Origin: Massariosphaeria phaeospora
Lineage: Eukaryota > Ascomycota > Dothideomycetes > Pleosporales
NCBI GenBank assembly: GCA_011032825.1
Contig: JAADJZ010000010.1
Location: 496,001-560,000, forward strand
Length of the DNA stretch: 64,000 nucleotides
Direction of reading: 5' to 3'
How positions within the stretch are numbered: position 1 is the stretch's first letter; each line of letters begins with the position of its first letter. The notes beneath the pieces were generated by a model that was given only the letters and a program-made list of their open reading frames with translations, searched no databases and was not told where the DNA came from. This document shows, piece after piece, positions 29,672 through 40,369 of this stretch. The translations under genes and the position numbers were made by a program.

Positions 29672-31472
29672 GTTGGCGAAGAGAGGAATCGTAACGAGCG
29701 ACGGAGTGAGTAGCAAAGAGTGGACAGGTTAGTTTGACGCGGCTTGCATATGGGGAGCTCCGGAAGCCTCCAGATTTCGCGCCTTACGTGAGAAAGGGCT
29801 AGGTCTGGAGAGCTTGGTGTGTATCTTGCACTGGGGGGTGAAGATGCACACACGGGTTGTCAGGCTCAAAGCTTGTCGAAAGGCGTGCCGCTCGAATGGT
29901 GGGGGAGGCCGGCCTTTTATATCGCCTGCCAAGTCTCGGACCCTGGAGCCTGACCGCGGGCCGTGCGTGGGCAGTGCATCGGTGCCGGCGGTGCTATTCG
30001 TCAATCGCTCTGCTGTGCTCCGTGACTGGATAGACTGACCTGCCAGGCATCATTATTGTTTGCCTGTCTTGATTCGAGGGTTGTCGAGACGGAAACACTT
30101 GATACGTGTTTGTGTGCAGGGTGCAGGTAACGAAGCCTTGATGGGCGCCAAGCGGCCAACGCAACATCTGACGTCGTCTTCAGCCTCATCAGCTATCAAC
30201 GAAGTACTCCGTGAGGTAAGGACATAAAGAGCACCGCCCTGGCATAATTCGTTTACGATCCGCATATCTAGGTTGAGGTAAGTAAGTGCCCTCTTACAAG
30301 TCCTGCATAGACAATGCCTCGTATGCTGGATACACTAGGGCTTTGTAAAGACAAATGTAGTCCATTTACCTATTGCTGAAAACTCCTAAGCTGTCAAGAC
30401 GATCGCCTAAAGTCTCCCTTATCAGAAATGAATTGTCTCGACGGGTGAGGGCGAGACTTGCACCAGGTAAAACCACCGGGACAAGCAATGACCGCATGGA
30501 TAATGAAGGAAGGACTTGGGTCGGACCGAACCAGAACAGAGTAGGACCTCTTCGTGACTCACGGCGGCCAGTGTGGTTTTGGAGCCTGGCAAGCTCCCAG
30601 ATAATAGAGTATGAACCATGGCCAACATGTTCTCGCTAACCGCCTCCAAGGTTTCCCCATAGCAGTAGCTGCCCATCCAATCTTACTGGGGAGTGTACGA
30701 TGCTGTGCGCATGTGTCTTCGAAGACCCCTTTCAGACCGTTTCATTAGAATAATAGCACGTGAGCGAAGGTATGTCGATGTCGATACTAACTAGGAGGTA
30801 TATGGTAAGGTAATGCGAAGTTAGAGGCGTCCAAACGAGAATAGTAGAGTCGGAGGTCTGTCCCGAGAGCCTTCCAGTCAGAACAGTACATTAATTCCCG
30901 AGGTCACCTGCGATCAACATAAGCACGACCAAGCATGATGTGCAAGAGGCAACACTAAGATCTTCTGTGCCATGTTTACGGTTGTCGGGAGTCGTCGATC
31001 TTCGTTTCGACTTCCACAGCAGCGAGCCGAGTTCTGATTGGTCGGATATACTACTGTGTCTAGCAGTCTCAACGTCGTGTTCAACGTTTCGCGGCTGGCT
31101 GTAGACAATGTATAGAATAGTGCGCGATAGGCTTAAAGACTATTGACAACGTGAAAGAGTGGTGCTCTGCATCCATGATGCGGCGGCGGGGTTGGAGCAG
31201 GCGGCAGCGTTCAGTGGGGGAAGTAGTTTGACTCTTCGTCATCTTTCCCCCCACCAAACCCACTCGCCGCCGTTGCCTTTTCACCACCGCTACGACACCC
31301 ACGACCATCCAGTGAAACCTCACCTGCGCGTTCCGCTGCGGTTCTCACCTCGACTTGGCAAGCTGCGTCTCTGCACCCGCACCTTATAACGCCTCTTCCC
31401 ACGCAGCAACTACCTCACACTACAAAACCCGACCCCAATTCAACCTCCAACCCCCAACCTCCAACCACCACG
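29672..31472. other. 1.8-kb gene-poor region
   Basis: Between the BTB gene (minus) and the E2 gene (plus), so it holds both promoters. Frames here are short and feature-free. The 70 nt before 31473 are rich in CAACC and CCACC, as in fungal leaders. Confidence 0.5.
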
Positions 31473-32045
31473 ATGAGCACAGGAGCGAAAAAGCGCATCA
31501 TGCGGGTAGGTGCCAGAGCGTATTTTCAGGCAGACAACGGCTGACTGTGTTCTTCTAGGAGTTCGGCGAGTGCCAGAACGACATGCCGGCCGGAATGAAG
31601 ATCAACTTCGACGAGCAGAACATGACTAAGTGGGAGGTGCTAATGGACGGCCCGGACCAATCTGTCTACGCTGTAAGTTCCATCCAATCTCCCAAGTCGC
31701 AAGAATTCCTGGATGCTGATTTTGCTGCAGGGTGGCCATTTCAAACTCGAGATTGCCTTCCCCAACGAGTACCCCTTTAAGCCTCCCGTCGTCAGCTTCA
31801 GAACCAAGATCTACCATCCCAATGTCAGCAATGACGACAAGGGGTCTATGTGTCTTGGCCTGTTGCGTCCCGACGAGTGGAAGCCGCCGAACAAGGTGGT
31901 TGCGGTCCTCCGCCTCATCCAGACGCTCCTGGTCGAACCGAACGCGGACGATGCCATCGAGCCGTCGATTGCAAACGAGTACAGGGAGAACCGCAAGGAG
32001 TTCGAGAAGAATGCGAAGGACTGGGTCAAGCGATATGCGAAGTAA
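31473..32045 (+). CDS. Ubiquitin-conjugating enzyme E2 (UBC core), 3 exons
   Basis: E2 enzyme of 153 residues, just the UBC fold. Exons 31473-31505, 31559-31672 and 31731-32045. After the N-terminal helix (MSTGAKKRIMREFGECQN) come PYGG-equivalent VYAGGHFKLEIAFPNEYPFK, the HPN motif (78-80) and the catalytic Cys90 in GSMCLGLLRPDEWKP, then IQTLLVEPNADDAIEPSIAN and a helical C-terminus. The pattern is nearest to the UBE2L3/Ubc4 side of the family by eye, but class cannot be fixed without a tree. It would take ubiquitin (or a related modifier) from E1 and pass it to RING, HECT or RBR ligases, such as the RBR protein encoded at 47314-49482. Confidence 0.95.
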
Positions 32046-33738
32046 TCAGGACACGGAAGCCACGGGGTTGCGATATGTTGGAGCCATGTTATTAAGGCAT
32101 TGATTACTGCATACTAGGCGTTTGGCGCAACTGCATCCGGCGGCATGTCACGAGGCATGCTCGACGGCAATGGAGCAGACAGAACACGAACCGGTCATGT
32201 CCGGGTCAACCATTGTTCCGATGTTTATAGCTGAAGATAACCACCTTAGTAGAAAGGCACAGAGTATCTTTGGGCAAATGCACACATATCACAAGACAAT
32301 TTCTTTCCAGAAGCACTGCAGGACCGAAGCAATCTCACCATTTCATATCGGGCCGGACAGGTACGTCACGACTCACCAAAAGAAATTGAAGCTGTGGCAC
32401 AGATGGTACGGTGGTGCGATGGTATAGGGAGGCCCAGGAACAGGCCCTCGGGAGGCCTCCAGCGGCTGGTGACGTACCGCCCCTTTGCCGCTTCAGGCCA
32501 ACGCGCACTGGCGTGGAGTCGGTCGACCCGGCGAACTGTTCGCGGGGAGGGCAGCGGTCCATGGCCATGGACAAATTTGACCCGTGCATGTCAGCCAGCA
32601 TCCGCTGCCTATGTAACAGCCAGGATAGAAGAGGCGGCCGGAGTTCGCGGGAGGGAGAGGTCGTCTGCCCAGCAGCCCATATCCACGAGTCAGCGTCAAC
32701 CGGTGACTCTTTCCTGTTGTTGTCCCGAGGGTTGCAGGAAAGAAGCAATCGCTCGCGTCGCCCCTGAAACCCTCTGTTCTTCATGCGGCGAGCAGTGCAG
32801 CGCAGCGCAGCGCGACCAGGGCAACGGTCTTGTATTGCATGGCGGCGAGGACGGCACGGCTCGAAGCTGCAACGCAACAGTGGAAGACGGCAAACTTTAA
32901 AGCCGCTTTGCAGAGCAGACGGCAGCCTTGCAGACGGCCGACGTCCCAGCAACCGGATGGATGTCGAAGCGCTGGGGGGGCTAGCGGCTAATCATTCGGC
33001 CGTCAGTCCCCGGGCGCGCGTGGCTGTCGCGTTCCTAGGTTGACGAAGCAGCTCGACGAGAGGGTTACGAGGGCAGGGCACACGCAAACAGCCAGCACCG
33101 CCAGGAGGAGTGACAGACGTCAGAACTCAGCATGCCGGTCCGAGGTCGTAGAGGCCGTCAGATACTACTAGTGGTGCTACCAGCCCATTTCCCACACCAG
33201 TACCTACGCCCAGGTCGGCGCGGCTGCGCTCGGACCCTCGCCAGACAAAGTTTGTGGTGCGATGATGCTTGGACGACGCTTCCCATCGTGCAACACCTTG
33301 GCCGGCCGCGGCGCTCTCCCTCCCCGTCCCATTCACTCTCCACCGCAGTTCAGTTGAGACAGCCCGAGTCTGTCCTGCACCTCACACTCCTTACCTGTCC
33401 TGTATCTTTTGTGCGCTAGTCGCTCCTTTGGCTGTCTTGCAATCCACGCCCGCGCGGCCACGACATTCGCTCATTGCATCTAGCCACACGCCGCCGCCGC
33501 CGCCGCCGCCAGCTCGAGTCCCATTGCCCGCGGTCGCTGACCTCCGCGAACACACAGCCTTCGCACAGCAGCTTTCCTCTCCGATGCGCTATTATTCCGT
33601 CCTGTATCGATCCCACACGCCGCACGCTGACCCCCCAGAATGTCATTGGCAAGGATAGCCGCCTCGAGCCCGCGACCCCGAACCACTGAGCGTCTCCCCG
33701 CCGCTGCCTCTCCGCCGAGCTGAAGACGGCAACCCGCC
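32046..33738. other. 1.7-kb upstream region of the TBC gene
   Basis: No supported gene; a 205-codon minus frame (32335-32952) is Arg/Pro/Ser-rich and looks spurious. A CCG trinucleotide run lies at 33488-33510, inside what is probably the TBC leader. Confidence 0.5.
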
Positions 33739-36700
33739 ATGGGCGACACAATGCCACACTCTGGCAACTCCGGTGCCGCAATCGACGGCGAAACCACTGC
33801 TGCCACCGACCTTGGCGCCGACGCCAGAGCTCACTATATCCCCTACAGACCTCCGACCAGCGAATACACGCCGCCGGCCTCGCCCCAGCCCTCCAACCCG
33901 TATGCTCCCCCGAGCGGAAACAAAGGCTTCGGTGCTGGACGATCGAGACACCCGGCCAACCTCCAGATGAATACCACAGTCGCGCCCGCGTATGAACGTC
34001 CCATGTACAGCCCGTCCCCGTCATCGAGCCCCCCTCTTCCACCCTCGCTACCATCTCCAAAATATCCACTACGGCAACGAGCCCCGTCGGTTCTCCGCCA
34101 TGCTGCCGCATCCGCTCCCCGTAGTGGACCTTTTCCGCGGACCGATCAACCCATGCCATCGCCCACGTTCGCTCCCAGTATGCTCCGTCAAGCCAGTGGG
34201 CCCGGCGCGACAACCGACCCGCGTACCTTCTTCAACCCTCTGGCCAGCAATCCGGTGAACCAACACGAGCCGTCCTGGGGGAATCCACCAGAAGAGGTGG
34301 CAGCGGCCCAGCCGAGAAGCCGTGGATTCACAAATCCGCCCCATCCCGCTTTCGCTCCCCACCCGCTGCTAAGGGCCGCGACCTCTATACCTGACTATGG
34401 CCAAGTAAGAACCAATGAGCGGCCCAACTTGTCGGGAGCGTATAGGCCGAATCGGGGCGTCGCGAACTGGTCCCATAACGACTACTCCCCTCGTCCCCGT
34501 GCGAGTTTCAGGTCCGGATGGACGAATGCCTCATCAGGTTTCTTTGACCCCAGCGGAACTGAGCGAAGTAGTATGGCCACCGGGAGAAGTTCTATAAGCG
34601 ACAACCGTACAAGCACGTACTCTAGAGACCGCTCGGAAGACCGCGAGATCCCCAACGATGCTGCGCAATCAACAGAAGCCATGGAAGAGGAAGAGGAAGA
34701 CGATATGATGAGTGCTGTCGAGGACGTCATCGATGCATACTGCTACGACGAAGATGTCGGTATATCAGCACATGAATCTTTTACCGAAGACCCCGAAGAC
34801 CGATCGAGTTCATCCCCACTTGCTCGCGAATCGGAATACTCAGACCTCTCGTCTTCTCATCTTCAGGGCACTGACTCTAGAACTTCCTATCACTCGTCGG
34901 AGGCTCTGGGAAAGTTGGATAATCGCTCCGAGTCATTTCTCCATGATTCGCGAGCCCCAAGCGATTCCATGTTCCATCTTTCTGATGCTGACTACGAAAC
35001 TACGAACAAGCCGAATTCTCTACATAGCGATGGTCAGCATGGTGCTGGGCACAGCGATTATCAGCATCAGTACACTGACGATCTCTCGCCTTTCCAACTG
35101 AGTCAATACAGCCCCACAGCGCCTTCTGAGCCTAAAAGGTCACCAATTTCAACTCAGCGACGTAGTATGCTATGGCGACGGTCTAGCGCGGATCTACACC
35201 GTCCTGAATCCGTGTCATCTCGCATGCGAGCGCATGAGTTTCCCGCAGGCGGAGCCTTCCCAACCGAGACGCAACAAGGCCCGGTCTCGCCTCAAGCTGT
35301 CCGCCAGAAACATGAGATTTATAACGAGCTGAAAACCCTTCCATCTTTGCCAGCCAACAAGTCGCGATTGTCGCGGCAGGACTGGGCAGACATACAGATA
35401 TATTCGAAGAAGCACACCAAAGGATTAAGTGCTTCAAGCCGTCCAAGCTTGGAGTCCGACGGTGGGGGCCCTAACAAAGCTACAACGCCGTCGTCGCCGC
35501 CGAAGACTACCGCCCCGCTGCCTGAAGTGGATGAAGAAGATGTGATTCCGCGCCGTGCATCCACTAGTGTCTTCGATCGCCGAAGCAACTTAATCGAGTT
35601 CGGGAAAATGCTACCACCTCCCCCAACGAAATCAAAGACCGTCGATTTTGGTAATGACGGTCGCCGCGTTTACCAGTCCGCTATCAACTCACAGAACGCG
35701 TTTGCTCCTGTTCCGCGCGATCGGTACGGCTTCAAAAAGGGTAACCATAATATCAGCGTCAAGGAATACGACGCCTGGTGTGGTAAATACAACGAGCATG
35801 TCTCAAGACGAAGAAACAAGTGGATCGCTCTAATGACGAAGAACAGCCTCTCCACGTCTAATCCTACGAAGTTTCCAGATCCTTCAGACAAGGTAAAAAG
35901 ATACGTCCGAAAAGGCTATCCGCCTGAGTGGAGAGGTGCCATGTGGTGGTTCTACAGTGGCGGGCAATACAAGATCACTGAGCCTGACATGGTGGGCCTC
36001 TATGCTTCACTCAAAGCGCGTGTAGACGCAGGGGAACTCAACAGAGATGATCGCGAAGCTATCGAGCGCGACCTAGATCGGACTTTCCCAGACAACATAA
36101 ACTTCCGTCCTGATTCCAACCCCAATGATCCGGATGACACACCAGTCGAAGAGCCTTCACTAATCAAGAACCTTCGCGAGGTTCTTTCCTGCTTCGCCAT
36201 GAACAACCCTAGCATCGGGTACTGCCAGTCTTTAAATTTCATCGCCGGGCTGCTTCTTCTGTTTTTGAAGGAAGACAACGAGCGTGCGTTTATCTTACTC
36301 ACAATAATCACCCAGAACCACCTTCCCGGCGCCCATGCCCGGAACCTTGCCAACACGGAAGTCAACGTCTTGATGATGTTGATCAAAGACTACCTGCCCA
36401 AAGTATGGGCCTCGATCAACGACACCGACCTCATCAACAGCGGCCCTGGTGCCCAAGCCCACCCGGACTCCAAGTTCCAGCGGCAGCCCACGGTAGCGCT
36501 GTCCTGCACAGGCTGGTTCATGAGCGTCTTCATCAGCGTGCTGCCCATCGAGACGGTGCTGCGCGTGTGGGACGCGTTCCTGTACGAGGGCCCGCGCGCC
36601 CTCTTCCGCTACGCCCTCGCCATCTTCAAGCTCGGCGAGGCCGAAATCAAGAAATACCGCCCCGGCGACGGCGAGCTCTACATGGCGGTGCAGAACCTGC

Positions 36701-36969
36701 CGCGCCGCTGCCTCGACCCTAATGTCCTGCACGACATCGCCTTTGTTAAGAAGGGCTTCGGCTCCCTGACGCAGGCCGTCATCGACCAGAAGCGCCTGTT
36801 CTGGCGCGACGAGATCGAGCGCGCCAAGAAGCCGAAGGAGGGCGCCCTCTTGACGGTTAAGTCGCGGACTGGCACTTCTGCGACGGAGGACGACGCGGGG
36901 AAGCAGCGCGGCGGTATGGGCGGCTTGCGGCGGAAAGCGTCGAAGCGGTTTTTGAGAAAGAGAGGTTAG
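33739..36969 (+). CDS. TBC-domain Rab GTPase-activating protein (Msb3/Gyp-like)
   Basis: Single-exon gene, 1076 residues. The first 650 residues are disordered: Pro/Ser-rich, with an acidic stretch EEEEEDDMMSAVEDVID (about 316-332). The catalytic half begins near RYGFKKGNHNISVKEYDAWC, followed by the entry motif RKGYPPEWRGAMWW. The two GAP fingers are present: IERDLDRTF with Arg781 and YCQSLNF with Gln830, so it should be active. VLRVWDAFLYEGPRALFRYA completes the TBC fold, and the C-terminus is basic (RRKASKRFLRKRG). The arrangement matches fungal Msb3/Msb4-type proteins, which act on exocytic and vacuolar Rabs (Sec4, Ypt7) at growth sites. Long N-terminal extensions are usual in filamentous fungi. 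Confidence 0.94.
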   Translation: MGDTMPHSGNSGAAIDGETTAATDLGADARAHYIPYRPPTSEYTPPASPQPSNPYAPPSGNKGFGAGRSRHPANLQMNTTVAPAYERPMYSPSPSSSPPLPPSLPSPKYPLRQRAPSVLRHAAASAPRSGPFPRTDQPMPSPTFAPSMLRQASGPGATTDPRTFFNPLASNPVNQHEPSWGNPPEEVAAAQPRSRGFTNPPHPAFAPHPLLRAATSIPDYGQVRTNERPNLSGAYRPNRGVANWSHNDYSPRPRASFRSGWTNASSGFFDPSGTERSSMATGRSSISDNRTSTYSRDRSEDREIPNDAAQSTEAMEEEEEDDMMSAVEDVIDAYCYDEDVGISAHESFTEDPEDRSSSSPLARESEYSDLSSSHLQGTDSRTSYHSSEALGKLDNRSESFLHDSRAPSDSMFHLSDADYETTNKPNSLHSDGQHGAGHSDYQHQYTDDLSPFQLSQYSPTAPSEPKRSPISTQRRSMLWRRSSADLHRPESVSSRMRAHEFPAGGAFPTETQQGPVSPQAVRQKHEIYNELKTLPSLPANKSRLSRQDWADIQIYSKKHTKGLSASSRPSLESDGGGPNKATTPSSPPKTTAPLPEVDEEDVIPRRASTSVFDRRSNLIEFGKMLPPPPTKSKTVDFGNDGRRVYQSAINSQNAFAPVPRDRYGFKKGNHNISVKEYDAWCGKYNEHVSRRRNKWIALMTKNSLSTSNPTKFPDPSDKVKRYVRKGYPPEWRGAMWWFYSGGQYKITEPDMVGLYASLKARVDAGELNRDDREAIERDLDRTFPDNINFRPDSNPNDPDDTPVEEPSLIKNLREVLSCFAMNNPSIGYCQSLNFIAGLLLLFLKEDNERAFILLTIITQNHLPGAHARNLANTEVNVLMMLIKDYLPKVWASINDTDLINSGPGAQAHPDSKFQRQPTVALSCTGWFMSVFISVLPIETVLRVWDAFLYEGPRALFRYALAIFKLGEAEIKKYRPGDGELYMAVQNLPRRCLDPNVLHDIAFVKKGFGSLTQAVIDQKRLFWRDEIERAKKPKEGALLTVKSRTGTSATEDDAGKQRGGMGGLRRKASKRFLRKRG

Positions 36970-37770
36970 GGCTTAGATGGGATAGATATATATGGGGTAT
37001 TTTTTCGGCGTATTATGGTGAAGAAGGAGGGTTTGCTTCTTCTTGTATACTAGATTACCATATACCCCCTTTTTGGCGGCTAGGGTGCGGGAGAGGCCAT
37101 TGCCGTGGACCTCTGGCGTTGATTAGATAATGATGTATGAATTATGATTTGCAATTGGGGTTTTTTCTGTTGTTGTGACGGTATTCAAGTTACGTCTGAT
37201 TTGGGTTTGCACTTGTCATGGATAGAAGGTCTGCAATCAGAGATGGGTCGTCAAGACATGGGTATATATCTACATGTTCACGATACGGTGCGTCTAACGT
37301 TAAGGTAGTCTCTTCTCACCAAGACTGAACTTGCAGACGTGCTTTTCCGCTAGGTTCGCTGCACTATTTTGCGTCGATTACTCTGTTTACACACATGCTC
37401 TGCTCGGGCCATGGAGATACGGATGTTGTACTGTGCTCTGCTTCTTGAGTATCTAGATCAACAGTCTCGAGATGCAACTGTAGCGTGCATGTTGCCGCTT
37501 TGACTCTTGGCCAGACGTCAGCTTGACAGGTCGCTAGGAATCTAGCGTCGGTGAACTGAACAGAACAGAACTGAACAGAACTGAACTGAACTGAACTGAA
37601 CTGAACTGAACTGGAGCTCCGTACACACATCGGGCGGAAGCCAGGGTAGATAAAGCTTCTATAATAGCAGTCAGTCGAGCACATCGAGGGAGGACAGCGC
37701 CGAAGCGTCTCATCGACCGTCGGTACGCCATTCAACAAACACTGCTTCACGCCCCACCTTCGTATTCCTA
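36970..37770. other. Intergenic between convergent genes; CTGAA microsatellite
   Basis: Contains a pentanucleotide array (CTGAA units with some CAGAA) at about 37553-37613. No gene is seen. Confidence 0.6.
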
Positions 37771-38463
37771 TCACAACTTCGTCTTGACCTCCACAAACAT
37801 GCCCTCCCCAACCGCATACTCCACCCCCCGCCCATCCTCGACCGTCGCCTCCACAAACATCTTCCTCCCCTCCTGCCGCACAAACCTCGCTCTACACAAC
37901 ACCACGCCCGGCGTCGGCACCGGCCGTTTATACCTCGTGTTCAGATCTTGAAGCGCGAAAAAGATCAGCGCTTGGGCCTTTTCCGCTGACCAGTCCGGCG
38001 CGCCGAGCAACTCACACGCAGTAAAACCGTTCATGCCCGCCTGCGCGCCCAAGTCCCCCGCCTCGCGCATGCGCATGCGCGCCACCTTGTACTCCAAGTT
38101 CAGCGTAATCAGCACGCCGCACGTCTCGTCCAGCAGCGTGGCGACGAGGCCGCCGTGCGCGATGCCCGCGTGGCCGTTCAGCGCGGAGCCGAGGTCGAGC
38201 AGCGTCATGACGTGCGGAAACGCGGGGTCGGCGGGCGCGGGAGTGGTGGGGCGCAGCGTTAGGCAGGCGCGGATGGTGCGCGGCGTGTTGAGCGTGACGG
38301 CGAAGAACGAGTCTTCGGTTGTGGGCTTGGGGGTGCGGGATGCGGTGGGCGTGGGCGTCCAGGCGGGGTTGGCGAGCAGGGCGGCGCACCAGGGGGTGTG
38401 GGAGAGGTGGGCTATGGCGGCTTCGACGGGGGAGGCGCCGTTGGCATCGCCGGGGGTGCTCAT
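37771..38463 (-). CDS. Hotdog-fold thioesterase, 2 exons
   Basis: Predicted acyl-CoA thioesterase of the PaaI/THEM4-like hotdog group, 207 residues. Exons 38463-38016 and 37946-37771. The core motif NGHAGIAHGGLVATLLDETC contains the HGG element and catalytic acid typical of the family. Splicing out 37947-38015 (69 nt, GTGAGT donor) joins NGFTA to YLNTRYKRPVPTPGVVLCRA, the expected central strand. The intron is a multiple of three and has no stop, so an unspliced form of 230 residues is also open. No targeting signal is clear. It starts 243 nt from the divergent inositol monophosphatase gene and may share its promoter. Confidence 0.88.
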   Translation of the reverse strand: MSTPGDANGASPVEAAIAHLSHTPWCAALLANPAWTPTPTASRTPKPTTEDSFFAVTLNTPRTIRACLTLRPTTPAPADPAFPHVMTLLDLGSALNGHAGIAHGGLVATLLDETCGVLITLNLEYKVARMRMREAGDLGAQAGMNGFTACELLGAPDWSAEKAQALIFFALQDLNTRYKRPVPTPGVVLCRARFVRQEGRKMFVEATVEDGRGVEYAVGEGMFVEVKTKL

Positions 38464-38706
38464 GGTGCGGACATGAGGTTGAGGTTGAAGTTGAAGGGCC
38501 CGGGGAGAGGAGGTGCCGAAGCAGACCAGCCACTCGCATCGCCGTTCGCGGCCACGACGCGGACGCGTTCCTGGCGAAAGCTTCTATCGATAAGGAGACC
38601 CCGCCGAGGGGTAGCTTTTGCTGGCTGTTCCATACCATCAACACTGCACCATTACACTCCACCTAGTTACTCTCCCCGTGCAGTCTTCACCCTCCAAACT
38701 CCCGTC
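38464..38706. promoter_or_regulatory. Compact bidirectional promoter, thioesterase / inositol monophosphatase
   Basis: Only 243 nt separate the two divergent start codons, so control elements must be shared or overlapping. No TATA box is evident. A CT-rich leader precedes the plus-strand ATG. Confidence 0.55.
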
Positions 38707-39758
38707 ATGGCCGACCTCAATCTCCAAGAGATCCACGACTTCATGATTGCCATCGCCCGCAAAGCCGGCGAACGGATCGTGTCCGCAACACCAACTACCG
38801 AGGCCGCTGGCTCCAAGATGAATTGTGAGTTAGCTATTTCCCTTAATTTCCTAATCATGCGTAATTTTGATGATGAGAAGAGCATCGTATGCTTTCATAG
38901 ACCATACGAGCCGGCTAGACCCCCCAAGCTGACCTCCACCCCCTAGCCGTCGACCTCGTCACCGAAACCGACAAAGCCGTCGAAAAGCTCATCTCGACCT
39001 CTCTCCGCGAAGCCTACCCGACATTCTCCTTCATGGGCGAAGTACGCACCTAGCCCCCCGTCCCATCCCCCATCCCTCCATTCTTTCTCACCCTCCCCCA
39101 GGAAACGTACCAACCCGGCGACACGCTCACCGCCGCTCCAACCTTCATCTGCGACCCCATCGACGGCACAACCAACTTCGTGCACCGCCACCCCTACGTA
39201 GCCATCTCGCTCGGCCTCTCTGTCGCGCTCGTCCCCACCATCGGCATCGTCTACAACCCCTTCACGCAGACGCTCTACTCGGCCATCGCCGGCCGCGGCG
39301 CCTACCTCAACAGCACGACGAAGCTGCCGCTCACACCGCCCACCCCGCTCGAAACACTGAACACGTGCCTTGTAGCCGTAGAATGGGGCAGCGACCGCTC
39401 CGGCAACGACTTCGCCGTCAAGTCGCAGACGTTCGCGCGGTTGGCGGCGGCGCGCGAGGGCGGCGGCGGCATGGTGCACGGGCTGCGCAGCCTGGGGTCT
39501 GCGGCGCTGAATCTGTGCGCTGTGGCGAGCGGCGGCATCGATGTCTACTGGGAGGCGGGGTGCTGGGCGTGGGATGTGTGTGCCGGGTGGGTGATTTTGA
39601 AGGAGGCGGGCGGCATTATGGTGGATGCGAATCCGGGGAACTGGGAGCCGAGGATCGAGGAGAGGAGGTATATGGCGGTGCGGGGCGGCGAAGGGCAAAA
39701 GGAAATCGTCGAGGAGTTTTGGGGGCTTGTGGAGGGGCGGTTCGAGGTTGGCGTGTAA
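38707..39758 (+). CDS. Inositol monophosphatase family protein, 3 exons
   Basis: Mg2+-dependent phosphatase of 289 residues that releases inositol from inositol monophosphates (or a related sugar phosphate). Exons 38707-38824, 38947-39041 and 39102-39758. Metal-site motifs are all there: DLVTETDKAVEK, GEE (Glu71-Glu72, made at the second splice junction), DPIDGTTNF (Asp89, Asp92) and CWAWDVCAGWVILKEAGG near residue 225. The size and motif order match IMPA-type enzymes. Intron 1 is 122 nt and intron 2 60 nt. Confidence 0.94.
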
Positions 39759-40369
39759 AATGAGACATCTACTGTCAGCAATTAGAGGAAAGAAGAAAGA
39801 AGTAGAAGATATACGACTTCTATGTTAGTGGCTAACGTTGGAATTTATGAGGCACGAAGAATAAGCACCCGGAAATTAACGAATAGAACCTGATGGGCAC
39901 CTTACCAACTCTGTTTCTTGTACAATCGTGAATGCTCCCTGGGACTTCTAAGCTAACTTGCCATAACCCATTATGTTGATGTACCTATATCGTCAACATG
40001 AATGGGTATTGGGCCTGGCAGCTTTTGTCTGATGTTGCTGAATGTAGCGGCGTATCGTGGTAACGGTGTTTTGTTGGAGCTCCTATGCAATAAAATGTTT
40101 ATTTTGATATCGTAAAAGGGTTGCGGAATAAACTTAAACACAACTTTGCAGTAATAGCTAGCTGATACCAAATCTGGGGAAGTCTAACCATAAACGTGCT
40201 AGCGCCTCTCGACCTCAGTGTCACATTCAAACTCACAGTCATGACTCTTTCTCTCCTTGTGCACAACACAGCTTCCATACGACACTGATAATCACGAGAT
40301 CACCCCTACGTTCCAGAAAAGTAACTTCCCAACTTCTACAAAAAACCACAGCCCATCCCATCCAACAAA
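39759..40369. other. Intergenic, upstream of the deaminase gene
   Basis: AT-richer than the flanking genes. No coding frame or repeat stands out. Confidence 0.5.

Noticed and set aside
32335..32952. 205-codon minus ORF upstream of the TBC gene
   Set aside because: Arg/Ser/Pro-rich with no features, and located in promoter-like DNA.
33416..34213. 265-codon minus ORF opposite the TBC gene start
   Set aside because: Trp/Arg/Gly-rich antisense frame over a clear coding region.
38943..39698. 251-codon minus ORF opposite inositol monophosphatase
   Set aside because: Antisense shadow; the plus strand carries all catalytic motifs.
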